Below, in pieces: positions 24,534 through 34,095 of a stretch of 60,818 nt of DNA (positions are counted from its first letter, which is position 1; every line of letters begins with the position of its first letter). Source of the stretch: Prolixibacteraceae bacterium (GTDB lineage: Bacteria > Bacteroidota > Bacteroidia > Bacteroidales > Prolixibacteraceae); NCBI GenBank assembly GCA_021740385.1, contig JAIOZY010000027.1, forward strand, positions 1-60,818, given 5' to 3'. Below the pieces are notes generated by a model. The model had not been told where the DNA came from, did no database searches, and saw nothing but the letters and a program-made list of their open reading frames with translations. Position numbers and translations under genes: made by a program.

Positions 24534-27500
24534 ATGATTGGAACTTTGAATGGAATTCAATTATCAAAGGTTCGTATACTAAAGTTTTGGGGGGCTTCCG
24601 GCCTTACAAAAACACCTTCTTTTAACATCAGGCATCTGCTCGTTACTGTGTTCTGTTTTGTTTTTTTTTGTTTGCCCGGTTATGCAGGCGAACAAATGCG
24701 CTTTGTTAACATTACCCCCGACAAAGGCTTGTCGAATCCAAACATTATTAGCATCATACAGGATCATGAGGGGTACATGTGGATTGGCACAGCCGAAGGG
24801 CTTAACCGGTACGACGGATTGAAATTTGTAACGTACAAGAGTGTTAACAGCGATACGACCACTTTATCGGGTAATTACATTACCACGTTACTCGAAGACA
24901 AAAGCAACAGGCTTTGGGTGGGAACCGACAACGGTTTGTGCTGCTACAACCGGGACTACAACAATTTCGAACGCATTACTTACCCCGATGAAAACAAGCA
25001 GCCCTTTACCAGGAAAGTGAATTCAATCATTGAAGACAAAAGTAACCAACTGTGGGTGGGTACCAATAGCGGGGTTGCGGTGCTCGACTTTGAAAAGAAG
25101 GAATTCATTCCACAACTGAAGCGTATTGTTGGAAATAAGGAAGTTTCAGTTCTTTCATTGGATGATGAGGGCAATATCTTGCTGGCCGGTGTTGGTTTTG
25201 GTTTGGTTAAGTACAATCCTCAATCCGGAAAAACAACGGCTTACAACACGCAACACCCTTCGTGCCCTTTATTGGAAAACAATATTTACGGGCTGGCATC
25301 TGACCCCAAAGGACGGATTTGGGTCGGTTACATTTCTAAAGGCGTTTCGGTAATTGACGAAAAAGCTCAAACTATAACCCATTATCAACACGACAATGAA
25401 AACAGCAATTCGCTGGCCGGCAATTACATTATTACCCTTACAGCACACCCCGACGGGAGGATTATGATTGGCACCAACGGGGATGGCCTTTCGGTTTTCG
25501 ATCCGGAAAGCAATTCGTTTAGAAATTATAGAGCGACCAATGAATCGAACTCGTTAATGGGAAATAGCGTTTACAAAATTTATATTGCCCCCGATGGCAT
25601 GATTTGGATTGGTTGCTGGGGAAGCGGTTTGAGCATTTTCGACAAACGTTTTTTTAAATTTACCAGCTATGTTTACAACAGGCAAAACCCAAACTCCCCT
25701 GTGGGCGAATCGGTGACCAGTTTTGCCGAAGACGGTGCCGGAAACATCTGGATTGCAACAGATGGCGGCGGTATTGACTGTTTTGATGTAAAAAGCCAAA
25801 AGTTTTTCAATCATAAAAAAAGCGATAATGATCCAAATAGCCTTACCAACAATAAAGTATTATCGGTGGTTACCGACAATAACGGTGGGCTTTGGGCAGG
25901 TATGTGGAACGGCGGGGTGAATTATTTCAAAATCGACGGACACCAACTCAAATTAATTAAGCGGTTCAATAAACTTGACAAAAGCGACCAAAATAACACA
26001 TCGGTTTTTAAGCTGTACTTCGACCCTGCAAGGCGTCTTTGGGTTGGTGCATTTGAAGATAACATTTATACTTACAACGATTCTGCTGATGTTTTTTGGC
26101 CTCTAAATAAATTAATTGATATCGAAAACGATACCCTTAGCAGGCTAACTGTAAACGATATTTATTACGGTTCGAAAGGGAATCATTGGTTTTCGACACA
26201 AGATTTTGGACTTTTAAAGGTTAACCTAAACCATAACAACCATCATTTATACCGGCAAAATACAGATAGCCCTGACGGACAACCCGCCAAGCTGATCAGT
26301 TTTGTACACGAAGACCAACAAAAAAGGTTGTGGGTGGGGACCAATGTAGGTTTAAGCCTTTTCGACCGGGAAGCTGAAACATTTAAAACGTATACGAGAG
26401 AAGATGGGTTGCCCTCCGGCAACATCGTGGGCATGCTTGAAGACAGCCATGGTAACCTTTGGGTTAGCAGCAACAAAGGCCTGTCAAAACTAACACCGGG
26501 GGGACAAACCAATGATTCAAAGTTAGCAATTCGTAATTACGTGAAATCCGATGGTTTGCAGGGCGATATTTTCAACCGCTGGGCCTATTTCAAAAGCAGT
26601 GCCGGGAAAATGTATTTTGGTGGAATAAACGGTTTTACCGCATTTTATCCCGATTCAATTTCAGACAACACTGATATTCCCCCAATTCAATTTACAGATT
26701 TTTTATTGTTCAACGAACCGGTAGGCATTGGCGAAAAAGATTCCATACTAAAAAAACAACTTTCTCAAACTGAAGAGATTGTATTGAAACACGATCAGAA
26801 TTACTTTACCATCCGGTTTGTTGCCCTGAATTTCGTGATGAGCGAAAAAAACCAATATGCCTATATCCTGGAGGGGCTCGATAAGGATTGGAACTACGTT
26901 AGAAACCGCAACGAAGCGAACTATACTCACGTACGTCCGGGACATTATACGTTCAGGGTTAAAGCATGCAATAACGATGGTTACTGGAACGATGAAGGTG
27001 CTTCGATAAAAATTACGATCATGCCCCCCTGGTGGCAATCGAAATTGTTTAAAACGCTGGTGATCATACTTATAATTGTCGGAACTGTTTTTATTGTCAT
27101 CAAAATGATTGAGTATTTCCGCAGCCTGGCAAACCAAACCATCCTTAACGAACGGAATCAATTACAGACATTAATTGATAACATCCCTGACCAGGTTTTT
27201 ATAAAAGACAAACATTCCCGGTTTGTTGTTGTAAATATACGTACGTCTCAAAAACTGGGACAATATAGTCCTCATGATATCATTCATAAAACCGACTATG
27301 ATTTTTTCAAGCCCGATCAAGCTTCTGCACTGGTAAAACAGGAGCTTAAAATAATGGAAACGGGTAATCCGGTTATTAACGAAGAATCTAAATCGGTAGA
27401 AGATGGTGTGGTGTATTTTTGGTCAACAACCAAATGCCCGATTGTTAACCCCAAAGGAGAAACATTAGGTATTGTTAGCATAATACGCAACATTACAGCT

Positions 27501-28382
27501 GAAAAGCAAGCCGATATGCAAATAAAACAGCAAAGCCTCGAGCTTCAAAAGATAAATAAACACCTTACCGATGCCAATAAGCATCTTGAAGCACAGCAGG
27601 ACATGATTGAACAACAGGCTGAGGAATTGTATCAACAAAAAGAGGAATTACTCAGAAGCAACAAGCAACTGAATAAATTGATTGCAACCAAGGATAAATT
27701 GTTCTCCATTATTGCCCACGATGTAAAAAATCCATTCAATATTATCATGGGTTTTTCGGAATTGCTGTTACACAACATGGATAACTGGGATGATGCTGAG
27801 AAACGAAATACGGCTCAAATTATCTATCAATCGTCGAGCGAACTTTCTTTTATGCTTGAAAATTTATTGCAGTGGGCACGCGATCAGCGGGGACTTGTGA
27901 AATGCCATCCCCGCGATATAAATATTGAACCTTTTGTGCAGAACATAATTTCTTTTTTTAAACAAAATCTGCTGCTCAAGAACATTAAAATTAAAACGAA
28001 TTTTGACTTTGCTCATTTACAGGTAAAAGCCGATCCACAATTGCTCGACACCATTTTCAGGAATTTAATAGGTAATGCAATAAAGTTTACAAACACTGGC
28101 GGCCAAATTACCGTTGGTGCAGAAACCCGAAAAAACAAGGTTGTATTGAGTATTTCAGACACAGGTGTGGGCATCGATCCCGACAAAATCAAAACACTTT
28201 TCAATGTTGGTGAACATGAGACAACCGCAGGCACCAACGATGAAAGGGGGACTGGCCTGGGGCTTATTGTCGTGAAAGAGTTTATTGAAAAACAAGGTGG
28301 TACCATTTGGGTTGAAAGTACTGTAGGTAAAGGCTCGTCGTTTTATTTTACATTGCCTGTTACATCAGGTAAAAGCAATTAA
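24534..28382 (+). CDS. Reg_prop/Y_Y_Y sensor histidine kinase with PAS domain, no receiver
   Basis: This is a 1282-residue membrane sensor. The order is: signal/anchor (hydrophobic at about residues 30-50), two seven-bladed Reg_prop propellers with repeats such as GYMWIGTAEGLNRYDG, RLWVGTDNGLCCYN and GNIWIATDGGGIDCFD (to about residue 720), a Y_Y_Y domain (to about 840), one membrane helix near 850-868, a PAS domain (LIDNIPDQVFIKDKHSRF onward), a coiled coil, HisKA with FSIIAHDVKNPF (H1062), and a HATPase with DTGVGI and GTGLGL motifs. This is the layout of hybrid two-component systems that sense glycans, but receiver and AraC domains are absent and no response regulator is adjacent. ATG 24534 is preferred over 24474. 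Confidence 0.85.
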   Translation: MIGTLNGIQLSKVRILKFWGASGLTKTPSFNIRHLLVTVFCFVFFCLPGYAGEQMRFVNITPDKGLSNPNIISIIQDHEGYMWIGTAEGLNRYDGLKFVTYKSVNSDTTTLSGNYITTLLEDKSNRLWVGTDNGLCCYNRDYNNFERITYPDENKQPFTRKVNSIIEDKSNQLWVGTNSGVAVLDFEKKEFIPQLKRIVGNKEVSVLSLDDEGNILLAGVGFGLVKYNPQSGKTTAYNTQHPSCPLLENNIYGLASDPKGRIWVGYISKGVSVIDEKAQTITHYQHDNENSNSLAGNYIITLTAHPDGRIMIGTNGDGLSVFDPESNSFRNYRATNESNSLMGNSVYKIYIAPDGMIWIGCWGSGLSIFDKRFFKFTSYVYNRQNPNSPVGESVTSFAEDGAGNIWIATDGGGIDCFDVKSQKFFNHKKSDNDPNSLTNNKVLSVVTDNNGGLWAGMWNGGVNYFKIDGHQLKLIKRFNKLDKSDQNNTSVFKLYFDPARRLWVGAFEDNIYTYNDSADVFWPLNKLIDIENDTLSRLTVNDIYYGSKGNHWFSTQDFGLLKVNLNHNNHHLYRQNTDSPDGQPAKLISFVHEDQQKRLWVGTNVGLSLFDREAETFKTYTREDGLPSGNIVGMLEDSHGNLWVSSNKGLSKLTPGGQTNDSKLAIRNYVKSDGLQGDIFNRWAYFKSSAGKMYFGGINGFTAFYPDSISDNTDIPPIQFTDFLLFNEPVGIGEKDSILKKQLSQTEEIVLKHDQNYFTIRFVALNFVMSEKNQYAYILEGLDKDWNYVRNRNEANYTHVRPGHYTFRVKACNNDGYWNDEGASIKITIMPPWWQSKLFKTLVIILIIVGTVFIVIKMIEYFRSLANQTILNERNQLQTLIDNIPDQVFIKDKHSRFVVVNIRTSQKLGQYSPHDIIHKTDYDFFKPDQASALVKQELKIMETGNPVINEESKSVEDGVVYFWSTTKCPIVNPKGETLGIVSIIRNITAEKQADMQIKQQSLELQKINKHLTDANKHLEAQQDMIEQQAEELYQQKEELLRSNKQLNKLIATKDKLFSIIAHDVKNPFNIIMGFSELLLHNMDNWDDAEKRNTAQIIYQSSSELSFMLENLLQWARDQRGLVKCHPRDINIEPFVQNIISFFKQNLLLKNIKIKTNFDFAHLQVKADPQLLDTIFRNLIGNAIKFTNTGGQITVGAETRKNKVVLSISDTGVGIDPDKIKTLFNVGEHETTAGTNDERGTGLGLIVVKEFIEKQGGTIWVESTVGKGSSFYFTLPVTSGKSN

Positions 28383-28534
28383 TTACGCAATCGGTTGTTT
28401 CTTTTTCCTGTCTTTTTTCATTTTGTTGCAACGTGTAAAACATTCTAAGCAATATTTCCCAAAAAGCAGAATTCATGAAGGTATTGTGATATGTTTTTCT
28501 ATTTTTGTGGAATTAATCAATATTGTTTTGAAAC

Positions 28535-29518
28535 ATGAATATGCTCAAATGGAAAGGAAGAATTGCATTACAATCACAATCGGTTGCATTTCCATTAATG
28601 ACTTACCCCGGGTTGCAGTTAACTGATAAAAAAGTTATCGACATGGTTACCTCTGGCGAGGTGCAATTCAGCTGTATCGAAGCGCTTACAAAACGTTACC
28701 CGCAAATGCCGGCTATTCCCATGAGCATGGACCTTTCTCTCGAGGCAGAAGCTTTTGGTTCGAAAGTAAGTTTTTCCGACAACGGTATCCCAACCATTTC
28801 GGAACGGATAATACACGATCATTCTGAAATTGAAAACCTTGATACACCCCTGCCAGATACACCAAGGATAAAAGAATTTATTAAGGCAGCCCAACTTGCA
28901 GTTAATGCCAATTTTGGAAAACCGGTGTTTACAGGCTGCATAGGCCCGTATTCACTGGCGGGCCGCCTGCTCGACATTACCGAGATCATGACGGGCATAC
29001 TTATGTACCCCGATGAGGTGCACCAATTGCTTCGGAAAACCACAAAATTCATAATTGCTTACCTTAAAGAACTTATAAAAACAGGTGTTAACGGTGTTGT
29101 TATGGCCGAACCGGCTGCCGGTTTACTGGCTGAAGAGGAGTGTGACGGGTTTTCCTCGGCATACATCAGGCAAATTGTCGAAGCGGTACAAACAGACAAT
29201 TTTATGGTAATGCTTCACAATTGTGGCCATACCGAAACACTTATTGAATCGATGGTGAACACCGGTGCCGCGGCCTTTCATTTTGGCAATTCGGTTGACA
29301 TGGCCGGTATTCTTCCACAAATTCCTGCCAACCGCGTTGCTTTTGGCAACATCGACCCGGTAGGTGTTATTAAAAACGGCACACCCGATTCGGTGGTTTC
29401 AGAAGTGAAAAAGCTTAGGGAAGCGACAAATGGGTTCAGTAATTTCATCCTTTCCTCTGGATGCGATATCCCCCCCGGCACATCGCTTGAAAACATTGAT
29501 GCTTTTTTCAGCGTGTAA
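28535..29518 (+). CDS. Uroporphyrinogen decarboxylase-family (MtaA/CmuA-like) protein
   Basis: The 327-residue cytoplasmic protein belongs to the UroD superfamily. The pattern HNCGH at residues 228-232 and C310 in SSGCDIPPGT are the zinc ligands of the methyltransferase branch (MtaA, CmuA type), which moves methyl groups from a corrinoid protein to a thiol. Family segments include SMDLSLEAEAFG and FTGCIGPYSLAGRL. True HemE arginine motifs are not seen. No corrinoid-protein gene lies nearby, so the partner is elsewhere or the role differs. A TATTTTTG promoter-like box lies at 28500-28507. It is a single-gene unit behind the large sensor kinase. Confidence 0.78.
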   Translation: MNMLKWKGRIALQSQSVAFPLMTYPGLQLTDKKVIDMVTSGEVQFSCIEALTKRYPQMPAIPMSMDLSLEAEAFGSKVSFSDNGIPTISERIIHDHSEIENLDTPLPDTPRIKEFIKAAQLAVNANFGKPVFTGCIGPYSLAGRLLDITEIMTGILMYPDEVHQLLRKTTKFIIAYLKELIKTGVNGVVMAEPAAGLLAEEECDGFSSAYIRQIVEAVQTDNFMVMLHNCGHTETLIESMVNTGAAAFHFGNSVDMAGILPQIPANRVAFGNIDPVGVIKNGTPDSVVSEVKKLREATNGFSNFILSSGCDIPPGTSLENIDAFFSV

Positions 29519-29583
29519 AAAGCCGGAAAATTATGCAGTAGTATTCTACCCATTTTTTCTATTTTTGACCCCCAAACCGTGCC

Positions 29584-30987
29584 ATGCTTTTTAATTCGCT
29601 CATATTTGTTGTATTTGCACTGCTTTTTTTTCTGGTCAATAACCTGATCAGGAAAAATGTAAAAGGGCGGCTGTTCTGGCTTACTTTGGCCTCGTTCTTT
29701 TTTTATGGCTGGTGGGACTGGCGTTTTCTGTTCCTGATCATTTTCAGCGGGCTGGTCGATTATTTTTCCGCCCTGGGAATGAACCGGTATATACGGCATC
29801 GCCGGTTTTTCCTGATTGCTTCCATTCTGGCCAATGTTGGTTCTCTTTCACTTTTCAAATACTCGGGTTTCATTGCTCATAATATCGACCTTCTTTTGGG
29901 GCTGAGTGGCAATTTTGCCCTTTCGAACAACATCAACAACTTCTTTCTTATTACACCAGTGGGTATCAGTTTTTATACTTTCCAGAGCATGAGCTACACG
30001 TTCGATGTGTATAAACACAAGCTTGAACCCACCCGGAACGTGCTGCATTTTTTTGCTTACCTTTCAATGTTTCCACAACTGGTTGCCGGCCCCATTGTGC
30101 GGGCAAAAAATATGCTGCCACAATTGCTCAAGGCAAGGCCTGTTACAACCAGTGAAAAGTGGGAGGGCTTCAGGTACATTGTAAAAGGGTATTTTAAAAA
30201 AATGGTGATTGCCGATAACCTGGCGCCCCTTGTTGTTGCCGCTTTCAGTTCACCACAGGTTAATGAATCTTCGATGTACTGGTGGGGGGTTGTTATCGCT
30301 TTTGCTTTTCAGATTTATTGCGACTTTGCCGGTTACAGCGACATTGCCCGCGGGCTGGCAAAATGGATGGGCTACGATTTTCCTGATAACTTTAATCACC
30401 CGTACATTTCCACCTCGTTGCGCGAATTCTGGACACGCTGGCACATCTCCCTTTCAACCTGGTTCCGCGATTACCTTTACATCCCGCTTGGTGGAAACCG
30501 GAAAGGCAAATTCAGGCACCACCTGAACATGTGGATTACCATGGTGGTTTCGGGATTGTGGCACGGTGCTGCCTGGACCTATGTTGCCTGGGGCGCAATA
30601 CATGCGCTTTTTCTCTCGCTTGAGCGCATTGCCGGACTGGCTTCGTGGACTAAACAAAACGTAACAGCCAAAGCTGTTGGCTGGGTGCTGGTAACCGTTC
30701 AGGTTCTTGTTGCCTGGGTTTTTTTCAGAGCAAACAACATAAACCAGGCCTGGGAAATTACCAAAACAATGTTTGCTTTTCAGGGTGAAGCAACGTTGGG
30801 GTGGGGGTTTTCAGGCACAATATTTATTTCGTTAATGATTGTTTGGGAGGCCATTATCGGTTTTAAACTAAACAAAAAATTTAAACAAGTTCATCCGCTT
30901 GTTGAAATGGCTTTTTATGCCATTATTATTGCCTTGATCATCTTTTTCAGGGGTGAAGGCAGTGAATTTATCTATTTTCAATTTTGA
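29584..30987 (+). CDS. MBOAT family O-acyltransferase (AlgI-like)
   Basis: The 467-residue product is a polytopic membrane protein of the MBOAT class, which carries acetyl or other acyl groups across the inner membrane onto polysaccharide or peptidoglycan. The AlgI/DltB hallmarks are HISLSTWFRDYLYIPLGGNR and the catalytic His327 in VSGLWHGAAWTYVAWG. About 11 hydrophobic segments are present. It is paired with an SGNH-type protein starting 2 bases after its stop, the usual transfer partner. A TATTTTTG box lies at 29560-29567, only about 17 bases upstream of the ATG. The acceptor glycan is not known. Confidence 0.9.
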   Translation: MLFNSLIFVVFALLFFLVNNLIRKNVKGRLFWLTLASFFFYGWWDWRFLFLIIFSGLVDYFSALGMNRYIRHRRFFLIASILANVGSLSLFKYSGFIAHNIDLLLGLSGNFALSNNINNFFLITPVGISFYTFQSMSYTFDVYKHKLEPTRNVLHFFAYLSMFPQLVAGPIVRAKNMLPQLLKARPVTTSEKWEGFRYIVKGYFKKMVIADNLAPLVVAAFSSPQVNESSMYWWGVVIAFAFQIYCDFAGYSDIARGLAKWMGYDFPDNFNHPYISTSLREFWTRWHISLSTWFRDYLYIPLGGNRKGKFRHHLNMWITMVVSGLWHGAAWTYVAWGAIHALFLSLERIAGLASWTKQNVTAKAVGWVLVTVQVLVAWVFFRANNINQAWEITKTMFAFQGEATLGWGFSGTIFISLMIVWEAIIGFKLNKKFKQVHPLVEMAFYAIIIALIIFFRGEGSEFIYFQF

Positions 30988-30989
30988 AC

Positions 30990-31904
30990 ATGATACGAAA
31001 ACCCAATATATCGCTTACGTTGTTCATGGCTGCAATTTTGGTTACATGCCTGAGTTTCGTATTGCCCAAAAACAAAGAAAAATACCTGGGGGATATGTTC
31101 TGGAGCCGTAAAACGTTTGCACCGGCAAAATACGATGTGGTTATCATGGGCGATTCAAGGGTTTACCGGGGTGTTTCGCCAAAAATAATAGAGGAAAACC
31201 TTCCGGATTGGGAAGTGTTAAATTTCGGATATTCCAACGGCGGGTTGAACCCTGTAATGTTTGATGCAGCTGAATCGAAATTAGATAAAAAGGACAAAAC
31301 CAACATTATTGTAATGGGCATTACCGCCAACACATTAACAGATTATTCCCGGGGGAATGATCAATATTTCCAGGAACTTAACCGTCCGCGTGAAAAAGTT
31401 ATTGAACGCTTATACCTGAACCCTATATTGTATTGGTTTTCTGCTGATTTGTCCAAACTTTTAAAGAATAGCTTCAAACAAAAACCCGATTCATCTTATT
31501 ACACATCGGATTACCACATGAACGGGTATGTTGAATCGGAAAAATTTCCGGTTGATACGTTGGAAGCAATACCGTTATATAAAAAAGACTTTATGGAGTA
31601 TAAGGTTGAAAAGGCTTCCCTGTATGTGCTTTTTAACCAGGTTGCCGAGTGGCAAAAAGAAGGAATTACCGTTTTTGCGTTCCGTCCTCCGGTTTCCTTT
31701 TCAATGAAGGCCCTTGAATATACAATGGGATTGTATGATGAAAACTACATACGAAGTGGAATAGAAAAAGCAGGCGGTTACTGGATCGATTTAGATTTTT
31801 CTGAATACCAGACGTATGACGGGAGCCATCTTGATAAAAATTCGGCAAAAAAATTATCTGAAGTAATTGGCAATGAGTTGAATGATTGCATGAACATGCA
31901 ATAA
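30990..31904 (+). CDS. SGNH/GDSL-like protein paired with MBOAT
   Basis: The 304-residue product has an N-terminal membrane anchor (about residues 10-27) and an extracytoplasmic SGNH-like domain. The nucleophile motif is VVIMGDSRVYRG with S56, and the catalytic pair D277 and H280 sits in YDGSHLD near the C-terminus. Such proteins (AlgX/AlgJ, PatB and DltD-like) take the acyl group delivered by the MBOAT and attach it to the glycan. The gene starts 2 bp after the MBOAT stop; a TTG at 30984 would overlap it and is less likely. A typical block II Gly is not evident. Confidence 0.76.
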   Translation: MIRKPNISLTLFMAAILVTCLSFVLPKNKEKYLGDMFWSRKTFAPAKYDVVIMGDSRVYRGVSPKIIEENLPDWEVLNFGYSNGGLNPVMFDAAESKLDKKDKTNIIVMGITANTLTDYSRGNDQYFQELNRPREKVIERLYLNPILYWFSADLSKLLKNSFKQKPDSSYYTSDYHMNGYVESEKFPVDTLEAIPLYKKDFMEYKVEKASLYVLFNQVAEWQKEGITVFAFRPPVSFSMKALEYTMGLYDENYIRSGIEKAGGYWIDLDFSEYQTYDGSHLDKNSAKKLSEVIGNELNDCMNMQ

Positions 31905-32031
31905 TTCCTAACCACCATTTAAATGGATTAATCATATTATGAAAACGAAAATGAAAAATAGTTTCCATTTTATTTGGAAACAAAAAACCAAATACGTTTC
32001 TTTGTTCTGTAATTTTAAATAAATTAATGCC

Positions 32032-32574
32032 ATGAAAAAACAAAATTTATTAAAAGTATTTACAGTAACAATGGTTGTTACCGGAATTTCATTATTTATC
32101 ATTATCGCATCGGCTTTTTCACAGAATTTCAATTTTGGAAACTTGTTTAACCTTCTTCATTTTATGCCCCAAAGAATTATTCAATTTGTTGGAGCAATGA
32201 ATGTTCTCACGTTTTTCCCCATTTTTGTATTGGGCATTCTAACACTTGGGACCGATGGAGCAGTGGGCAGGGCTAAACAATTAATAACCTGGTCGATATA
32301 CAGGTATGTTCGTAATCCCATGTATTCAGGAGTAAGTTTTTCGTTGTTTGGTTTAGGATTGCTTCTTGGAAAAACCGGTATTGCTTCTGCAGGTTTGCTT
32401 TGGCTTTGTATCTGTTATCTGGTATCTCTAATTGAGGAAAGAAGCCTTACAAAGCGTTTTGGCCGGGAATATACTAATTACAAGGAAAACACGCCACGCT
32501 TTGTTCCAAAGTTCCCCGTTTTGTTAAAAGATTTAAAAAGCTTTTTTTTCACAAAAAAGGAAACAAAACACTAA
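32032..32574 (+). CDS. Isoprenylcysteine carboxyl methyltransferase (ICMT)-like membrane protein
   Basis: This is a 180-residue membrane protein with about five hydrophobic segments. The C-terminal part holds the ICMT/PEMT signature: YRYVRNPMYSGVSFSLFGLG, then EERSLTKRFGREYTNYKENTPRFVP. These residues bind S-adenosylmethionine in the family. In bacteria the substrates are mostly unknown lipids or small lipophilic molecules. A TetR regulator starts 30 bases after its stop, and the two probably share a transcript, so its expression may be controlled by that regulator. Confidence 0.8.
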   Translation: MKKQNLLKVFTVTMVVTGISLFIIIASAFSQNFNFGNLFNLLHFMPQRIIQFVGAMNVLTFFPIFVLGILTLGTDGAVGRAKQLITWSIYRYVRNPMYSGVSFSLFGLGLLLGKTGIASAGLLWLCICYLVSLIEERSLTKRFGREYTNYKENTPRFVPKFPVLLKDLKSFFFTKKETKH

Positions 32575-32604
32575 AACAGTTTTATCTTAGCTTTAAAAAA
32601 AGCA

Positions 32605-33159
32605 ATGGATAAATCAATTGAACAAAAAGAGCAAATAGCTGAAGTTTTTCAACGGCATTTTAATCATTTTGGGTTTAAAAAAACATCGGTTGACGATATT
32701 GCCCGGGAAATTAAAATGAGTAAAAAAACGATTTACAAACATTTCAGCAGCAAAGAAAAAATCTTTTATTTTATTGTAAGTAAAGTTGCCCGGAAGTACA
32801 GCAGGGAAATGGAGAAAAAACTGGTGCCATTTCCCTTTTATCATGAAAAGATTAATCATTTAACCGGGATGATTTTTTCCGAAACACGCAAATGGCTGAA
32901 AGATGGAAATGATGCATTTGAATTCAAATACAAATACAACATTGCCCGCCTTGCTTTCACCGATGCTTACAACGACATTTTTAAAGAATTGCTTGAACAG
33001 GGAAATAATGCCGGGGAGTTTCACATTCATAATACCGATATTATGGTGCGGTTTATTAATGGAATTATATCGGAGAGCATGAAACTGGTAACGGCAAATC
33101 CCGATTTGAAAGTTGAAGATGATGTGATCGTTACTATTGGAAATATGATCACAAAATAG
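32605..33159 (+). CDS. TetR/AcrR family transcriptional regulator
   Basis: The 184-residue product has the standard TetR N-terminal helix-turn-helix: FGFKKTSVDDIAREIKMSKK followed by TIYKHFSSKEKIF, at about residues 23-56. The C-terminal helical ligand domain has no recognisable subfamily signature. It lies directly behind an ICMT-like gene, which it may control. No palindrome that looks like its operator was found in the 127 bp before the ICMT-like gene. Confidence 0.88.
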   Translation: MDKSIEQKEQIAEVFQRHFNHFGFKKTSVDDIAREIKMSKKTIYKHFSSKEKIFYFIVSKVARKYSREMEKKLVPFPFYHEKINHLTGMIFSETRKWLKDGNDAFEFKYKYNIARLAFTDAYNDIFKELLEQGNNAGEFHIHNTDIMVRFINGIISESMKLVTANPDLKVEDDVIVTIGNMITK

Positions 33160-33275
33160 TTTTTATCTGTTATGCTTTTGGCAAGTGGGTTTGTATTTTA
33201 TTTGCCATTATGCTAATCAGTAAAAAGGAAAAAAAAGTTTGCGGTTCATAAATAAACCAAAAAAAAATTTAAGAC

Positions 33276-34091
33276 TCATGATATTTGTCGAAAAGCAATT
33301 TTGGAAAGCAATTTCCCCAACCCGAAAAACGTCGTTAATACCAAAATAATGGTAGCTCCCGATGGCAAATTGGTGTAGTACGAAACCATTAGTCCGGCAA
33401 TCATTCCCAGCAATCCGATGGCAATGGAAGTAATCATGATTGTTTTGAATGATTTTGTGAAAAGGTTTGCCGTGGCCTGTGGCAGGGTAAGCAGCGAAAG
33501 GACAAGTATAACCCCCGAAACGCGAATGCTGGCAACAATAACCAAAGCACTGAGCATCATGAGCAAATAACTGAAAAATGTAACAGGCAGGTTGCGTGTG
33601 CGGGCAAATTCTTCATCGAAGGCAATCATCATAATTAACTTAAAAAACAGCGTAAAGAGCAAAATTGCAACCAAGGTAACTATGCCCATAAAAACCAGGT
33701 CGGATGTAGTAACCGTAAGGATACTTCCAAAAAGGAAACTCATCAGGTTGGGAGCGTATCCGGGTGCAAGGGTTATAAAAACGATACCAATAGCCATGCC
33801 CAGCGACCACCATATTGCAATGGATGAATCCTGTCGGATATTGCCTTTGTACGTGAAATAATTAATTCCGAAGGCCGATAAAACAGCGAATACGGCAGCG
33901 CCAAAAAGCGGGTTTAATCCAAAGTAATAGGCAATGCCAATGCCGCCAAACGAGGCATGGGTTATACCCCCGCCTATGAAAACCATGCGGCGCGACACAA
34001 TGTATGTGCCGATAATGCCACATGAAATTGCTGTTAATAAGGTAGCTATTAGTGCATTGGTAAAGAAAGTATAATTAATAAGTTCAAGCAT
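33276..34091 (-). CDS. Metal ABC transporter permease (ZnuB/MntB-like)
   Basis: The product is about 271 residues with eight or more hydrophobic segments, of the ABC-3 family of zinc/manganese importers. Family segments are GGGITHASFGGIGIAYYFG and VSGVILVLSLLTLPQATANL. It completes an operon: periplasmic binding protein (34863-35744), ATPase (34096-34863), permease. ATG 34091 is in line with the family N-terminus (MLELINYTF); an upstream ATG at 34112 would extend it by 7 residues and overlap the ATPase gene. Confidence 0.86.
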   Translation of the reverse strand: MLELINYTFFTNALIATLLTAISCGIIGTYIVSRRMVFIGGGITHASFGGIGIAYYFGLNPLFGAAVFAVLSAFGINYFTYKGNIRQDSSIAIWWSLGMAIGIVFITLAPGYAPNLMSFLFGSILTVTTSDLVFMGIVTLVAILLFTLFFKLIMMIAFDEEFARTRNLPVTFFSYLLMMLSALVIVASIRVSGVILVLSLLTLPQATANLFTKSFKTIMITSIAIGLLGMIAGLMVSYYTNLPSGATIILVLTTFFGLGKLLSKIAFRQIS

Positions 34092-34095
34092 ATTT

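Noticed and set aside
24534-28382. A complete hybrid two-component system
   Set aside because: No receiver or AraC domain follows the HATPase; the frame ends at residue 1282.
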